From: Amphiura filiformis
Taxonomy: Eukaryota > Echinodermata > Ophiuroidea > Amphilepidida > Amphiuridae
DNA length: 64,000 bases
Direction: 5' to 3'
Assembly: GCF_039555335.1 (NCBI RefSeq)
Contig: NC_092629.1
Coordinates: forward strand, 7,363,432-7,427,431
Shown: piece by piece, positions 59,008 through 64,000 of the stretch
How the letters are laid out: the number at the start of each line of letters is the position of its first letter
Numbering within the stretch: the stretch's first letter is position 1
Position numbers and translations under genes: made by a program
The notes under the pieces: generated by a model
Databases searched by the model: none
What the model was told of the DNA's origin: nothing
The model's input: only the letters and a program-made list of their open reading frames with translations

Positions 59008-62000
59008 CTAGTGCACCTGCAGCTGTGAGAGCCTGAAGTTTGAAATTTTGACCTTTGACCTTGACCTCCGATGACCTTCAAAACCACATGGCCAACATGC
59101 TTTTCCCAAGACCTATCTATATCCCAAATTTCAGCACGATGCGTCGAAGCGCGGCGAAACGCATAGCCGGACAGACAGATAGATAGATAGATAGGCCTAC
59201 ACAGATAGACAGAGACCGCTTATTATTTTATTAGTACTAGTGCAGCTGCAGCTGCAATGGCCCTGTAGCTATTAGGGCACCAGCTGCATGATAGAGATAC
59301 TGCTTGACCCCTGATGACCCTTTTTGACTTTATGACATGTTCCTGACATATCAATGATTCTTTTCACCATGTTTAAGCCGAATTGGGCATATTCTAACAT
59401 TTGAACCCATATGACCTTTGACCTCGGTGACCTCGGTTTCCACCCACTAAGATAAAGCCCAATAGGGCAAAGTTTAAATTTAGCCCCTAGATGACCTTTG
59501 ACCTCGGTTGACCTCAATTTTGTTTCGCACATATATTCCACTCATACCAAGGATCCCACCCACCAAGTTTGAGCCCGATAGGACAAAGTTTGACATCCAT
59601 GACCTTTGACCTTTGACCTCGGATGACCTCCATATAATGTTTTTCATGCTCCCCTCATACAAAGGTTTCGACCCACCAAGTTTGAGCCCGATCGGACAAA
59701 GTTTGAAATTTGACCTCTCCGTAATGACCTTTGACCTCGATTTTATTTCGTGCATTATATTCCCCTCCTATCAAGGATCCCACCCACCAAGTTTGGGCCC
59801 GATCGGACAAAGTTTGAAATTTTGACCTTTGACCTTGACCTCCGATGACCTTTAAAACCACATGGTCAACATGCTTTTCCCAATACCTATCCATATCCGA
59901 AATTTCGGCTTGATGCGTCGAAGCGCGGCGAAACGCATAGCCGGACAGACAGACAGACAGATAGACAGAGACCGCTTATTATTTTAGTAGTACTAGTGCA
60001 CCTGCTGCTGTGAGAGCCCTGATGCTGTGAGAGCACCCCAGCAAACATTATACAATCGGCCCGATATTGGCTCTATAAAAGCTGCTATAAAGGACCAAGA
60101 ATGGCAGCCTGTATTGGTCCGACACGGTCGTGCACACGGGCATTCGACTGGCCCAATAGATATTGCCAGCACTGGGCCAAAATGGGTTGAAATTGGCCCA
60201 GTAGAGGTCCAATTTATTCAATACTGTACTGGGCCAATATAATATTGCCAATATATTCCCATTATGCAACCGTAAGCAAACGGTAATGGTCCAATTTTGG
60301 TCCTTTTTATTTTATTTCATTTTGGTCCACGTCTAGCTGTGGAATATTCTTCTATTCATTCCTCGATTATCCGGTTGGTTCAGGCATTATTGGTCAGTTT
60401 CACCTGTTGAACCAGATCTCCTTCTTTATAAAGGAGACCTACAGGTTACTTGCACTCAGCACAATTGAATTTGTGTTAACTGATGTGCAAAGTATTAAAG
60501 GTCGATAACAAACCAAGCTCACAAAACTGAGCCATTGATAAATGAAATATATATTCTATGGTGTCATCAGATAAAAATTATGCCTTGCTCACATAGATTT
60601 TTTACAAGGGAGTAAATGAAATATTCGGAACAAGCGCAAACTCACTGCCTCTTCTTTATAATAATAAAAGAATTAATAATAACACGTGGCACTTCAAAAT
60701 GAAGATGATACTGATCAAATATTGTATTTTGATAGTTGAAAATGTCGGGGTTTCAAAACCACGCCCACATTAATGCAACATTGGGCCAATACAGGGCCGG
60801 CACTCGCCCGGCCTACAAGTGTCTGCCGCAACTGGACCAGTATGTATGTGCCGGCTCGATGCCATATTCGGGTAGTCTTCAATTGGCCCAATAATGGACC
60901 AAGTACGGCACAGCTTATCCTGGTAAGAAAACGGCGGCCAAACATTGACCAGTATCGGATTTGTACTGGCGTTATACCGTCAGCCGTGTCCGGTATTGCC
61001 AGAAGTAGACCGGTTTAAGCCATTACTGGGCCAATATTATAATGTTTGCTGGGACTGGTTGACCTCAATTTTGTTTTGCGCATATATTCCCCTCGTATCA
61101 AGGATTCCATGCACCAACTTTGAGCCCGATAGGACAAAGTTTGAAATCCATGACCTGTGACCTTTAACCTCGGATGACCTCCATATAATGTTTTTCATGC
61201 TCCCCTCATACGAAGGATTCGACCCACCAAGTTTGAGCCCGATCGGACAAAGTTTGAAATTTGACCCCTCCGTAATGACCTTTGACCTCGATCGACCTCG
61301 ATTTTATTTCGGGCATATATTCCCCTCGTATCAAGGATCCCACCCACCAAGTTTGGGCCCGATCGGACAAAGTTTGAAATTTTGACCTTTGACCTCCGAT
61401 GACCTTTAAACCCACCCGGTCAACATGCGTTTCCCGTTACCGATCCATATCCGAAATATCACATTGATGCGTCAAAGCGCGGCGAAACGCATAGACGGAC
61501 AGACAGATAGAGACCGCTTATTATTTTATTAGTACTAGTGCACCTGTAGCTTTGCAGCAATGCATTCTGGGTAGACATTACAGTGCATTTCAAATTGGGC
61601 AGACAGCCAAAAGCTGAATGAAACTTGTCCATAGTTGCCCATTACACATCTTTGTATCCACTTGCTGCTGCTTTTGCTATCCAGTTGGGGTATTTCCCCC
61701 CTAGATGACCTTTGACCTCGAGGGGCCCTTCGAAAACCACCCAGTCAACATGCTTTTCCCGTCACCTAGGCCTACCCATATCCGAAATTTCGGCTCGATG
61801 CGTTAAAGCGCGGCGGAACGCATAGCCGGACAGACAGATAGACAGACAGATAGACAGATACAGCCCGCTTATTATTTTATTAGTAACTAGTGCACCTGCA
61901 GCTGTGAGAGCCCTGATGCTGTGAGAGCACTGGCATGATAGCATTTCTGTTTGACCCCAGATGACCTTGGTGTAATTTTTTTCATGCCCCCCTCATACAA

Positions 62001-62605
62001 AGGATTCCACCTATCAAGTTTAAGCCCAATATGGCAAAGTTTAAATTTAGCCCCTACATGACCTTTGACCTTGGTTGACCTCAATGTTATTTTATGCATA
62101 TATTCCCTCGCATCAAGGATTCCACCCACCAATTTTGAACCCGATAGGACAAAGTTTGAAATCCATGACCTTTGACCTTTGACCTCGGATGACCTCCATA
62201 TAATGTTTTTCATGCTTCCCTCATACGAAGGTTTCGAGCCACCAAGTTTGAGCCCGATCGGACAAAGTTTGAAATTTGACCTCTCCGTAATGACCTTTGA
62301 CCTCGGTTGACCTTGATTTTATTTCGCGCATTATATTCCCCTCCTATCAAGGATTCCACCCACCAAATTTGGGCCCGATCGGACAAAGTTTGAAATTTTG
62401 ACCTTTGACCTTGACCTCCGATGACCCTCAAAACCACATGGCCAACATGCTTTTCCCAATACCTACCTATATCCAAAATTTCAGCACGATGCGTCGAAGT
62501 GCGGCGAAACGCATAGCCGGACAGACAGACAGATAGATAGATAGATACACAGATACACAGATACACAGATAGACAGATAGAGACCGCTTATTATTTTATT
62601 AGTAT
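59008..62605. repeat. Five-unit array with TGACCT-rich body and GACA/GATA tails
   Basis: Units begin with ACTAGTGCA(C/G)CTGCAGCTG at 59008, 59236, 59992, 61534 and 61886. They end with GCGGCGAAACGCATAGCCGG, (GACA/GATA)n, GACCGCTTATTATTTTATTA. The body repeats CCACCAAGTTTGAGCCCGAT, GGACAAAGTTTGAAAT and multiple TGACCTTTGACCT. Units are 228-756 bp of array sequence; the third is enlarged by the insertion at 60037. Successive insertion of a tailed element into its own tail, or unequal exchange, could both explain this. No protein frame is conserved. Confidence 0.85.
60037..61053. mobile_element. CCCAGCAAACA-ended element, copy 2 (TGGGCCAATAT-rich)
   Basis: Ends CCCAGCAAACATTATA and TATAATGTTTGCTGGG, flanked by AC on both sides (2-bp duplication). 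It interrupts the third unit of the surrounding array. The interior has inverted TTGGCCCA/TGGGCCAA words. Non-coding. Confidence 0.85.
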
Positions 62606-64000
62606 AGAAGATAGATAGATTATAAAGCTCGAATTGAGAAAGAACTTTATTTTAATATTTAAAGCAAGCAAATATTGATTTTATACAGACACAAGAACAG
62701 TGCATCTCTCGAACATGTCCAATATAATAAGTGTATGCTCAACTCCGACTGGATAAAACCAGTTCAGTCAGTAGCGAAAAAAGCATCCGAAATTTTCCAT
62801 CATTGGACATGTTGGAGTAGTGCAAATCACAAACTGCACAGAGCTCAGATATAGCTTTAGCGACAAGCAATTCTGATGTTCTCGTAGCATACGAGCTCAT
62901 ACGGACGGGGAAATAATCACTAATTAGCGATTTAGTAATTAGTTGGAATAGTGTAAACCAGTCTTGGCTTAGACATCGTTAGGGTAAGTTTCAGAAAAAA
63001 ATCACAGCGTTACAAATGCTTGGTTGACTTTTTACTACTGTAAATATTAAAGCATACGACTCCGATGTAAACAATTTTATTCACGCGAGGGTGTGAGCCT
63101 GAGAGCTTGCACAGTGTTTGGCTAGCGTTCCAGAGCAGGCGAATTAGCGCATGTGCATAGTCTTTTTTTATGATCTCACACCACCAAATCAGAGTCCCAT
63201 AGAGATATGTGCTAAATTTGCCTTAAGAAAACATCATTTTTTCTTCACAGGAGCGACTCAGTTTTAAGCGACAGCTATGATGGTTGAAATCAGCCCTTGC
63301 CTGATCTCTCTGGCTGGGAAAAAATATAGGTTGACCGTCATTATTTTTTACGACTGGCCCTCAAGTCTCACGATGTCTGGGAATTGCCTATTTTACAGGC
63401 AAAACCATGCCAGTGTTTCTGTAAAGAAAAGGCTGCTTAAAATCATTAAAAGTTATTTGATCTCGCCCATCTGTGGTACACTTGCAGGAAATAATATTAC
63501 TAATCATGACCAATCCAAATTTGGCTAAAATTATGCAAATTTCTGCTCATTTTAATGCTTAAATTGAGAATACATGGGTTTTTCTAAGAAGTGAAATTAA
63601 GGGCGCTAACGATATAATTCTATTTGGTGGTGTGAAATCTGAATGATCCAACATGTTTCTGATTGTCCTTAATTTCAGACTATTTTAATCTAATTAACTT
63701 ATTTTTAGCATAATTTGAGCAAGAAGCTGGTTAAAAAAAATTTCAAGCAGAATCATTGTGTCTCTGACATGTGCTATCTACTGAAGATAGCATTGTGATT
63801 ACCAAGTTAAAAGTTCACCAAGACTTAGGCTTTCAGAAATTTACAGTCAAGAGGGACAAGAAGCCAGGCAGACACACAGAAACAAAGAAGAACATGTCCA
63901 CAATGCCTGAATTATAAGTGTTGAATTATATGACCTATTAGTGAAATCTTAAGTCTACCCCCCCCCCATAAGCTTACCTGATCCATGGGCACATTTTATG
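62606..64000. other. No gene or repeat family recognised
   Basis: AT-rich with no convincing exon. The open frame at 63277-63528 has no recognisable motif. Confidence 0.5.

Noticed and set aside
59613-59825. Repeated open frames reading PSYQGSHPPSLGPIGQSLKF-type peptides in several array units
   Set aside because: They follow the DNA repeat (CCACCAAGTTTG...CGATCGGACAAAG) and occur in both strands; no evidence of coding selection.

Overview
Eukaryotic (animal) genomic DNA: AT-rich, mostly non-coding, packed with foldback (MITE-like) elements, tandem repeats and G/C homopolymer runs. The recurrent AGGCCTA words, the repeat style and a single-copy zinc-finger gene split by small introns point to a marine deuterostome, probably an echinoderm or hemichordate. 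That taxonomic call is inference.

The only convincing protein gene is on the + strand, 1661-13473: seven coding exons of an ortholog of ZNF410, the vertebrate C2H2 zinc-finger regulator of CHD4. The five fingers known in the human protein are recognisable finger by finger, and a sixth finger precedes them. Splice sites and codon phases agree at every junction, with one flaw: a missing base in exon 1 near 2123-2126 breaks the reading frame just before a block conserved with human ZNF410. A further open, phase-compatible exon with its own stop and polyadenylation signal lies at 26214-26407 and may be an alternative last exon.

The gene is unusual inside. Intron 1 carries a ~50-bp minisatellite. 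Introns 2, 3 and 4 contain decayed fragments of the gene's own exons. Intron 6 opens with a 123-bp tandem array in which the 3' part of exon 6 plus its splice donor is repeated 15 more times, with a 615-bp higher-order duplication. Several foldback transposons sit in the introns, and two of them end within about 40 bp of a splice acceptor.

The rest, about 13.5-64 kb, is repeat-rich intergenic or very long intronic sequence. It holds a TTAA-flanked foldback family (7.5, 25.5 and a fragment at 28.4 kb); a TGGGCTATTCCAGCT family (4.3, 21.6, 22.6 kb); a GGGACCGTTCACAAACA family (23.2, 27.7, 48.3 kb); two CCCAGCAAACA-ended elements (17.7, 60.0 kb); a Tc1/mariner-like element with a transposase remnant (53.8-55.9 kb); a LINE reverse-transcriptase remnant (56.9-57.25 kb); a non-autonomous hAT element with perfect 8-bp target duplication (57.7-58.6 kb); an AT-rich satellite (50.2-53.05 kb) interrupted by a duplicated GC-rich block; and a five-unit array rich in TGACCT half-sites (59.0-62.6 kb). 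The 34.8-42.6 kb stretch contains degenerate duplicated blocks which on the minus strand look like short exons separated by 30-45-bp introns; their identity is unresolved. No tRNA, rRNA or CRISPR was seen.
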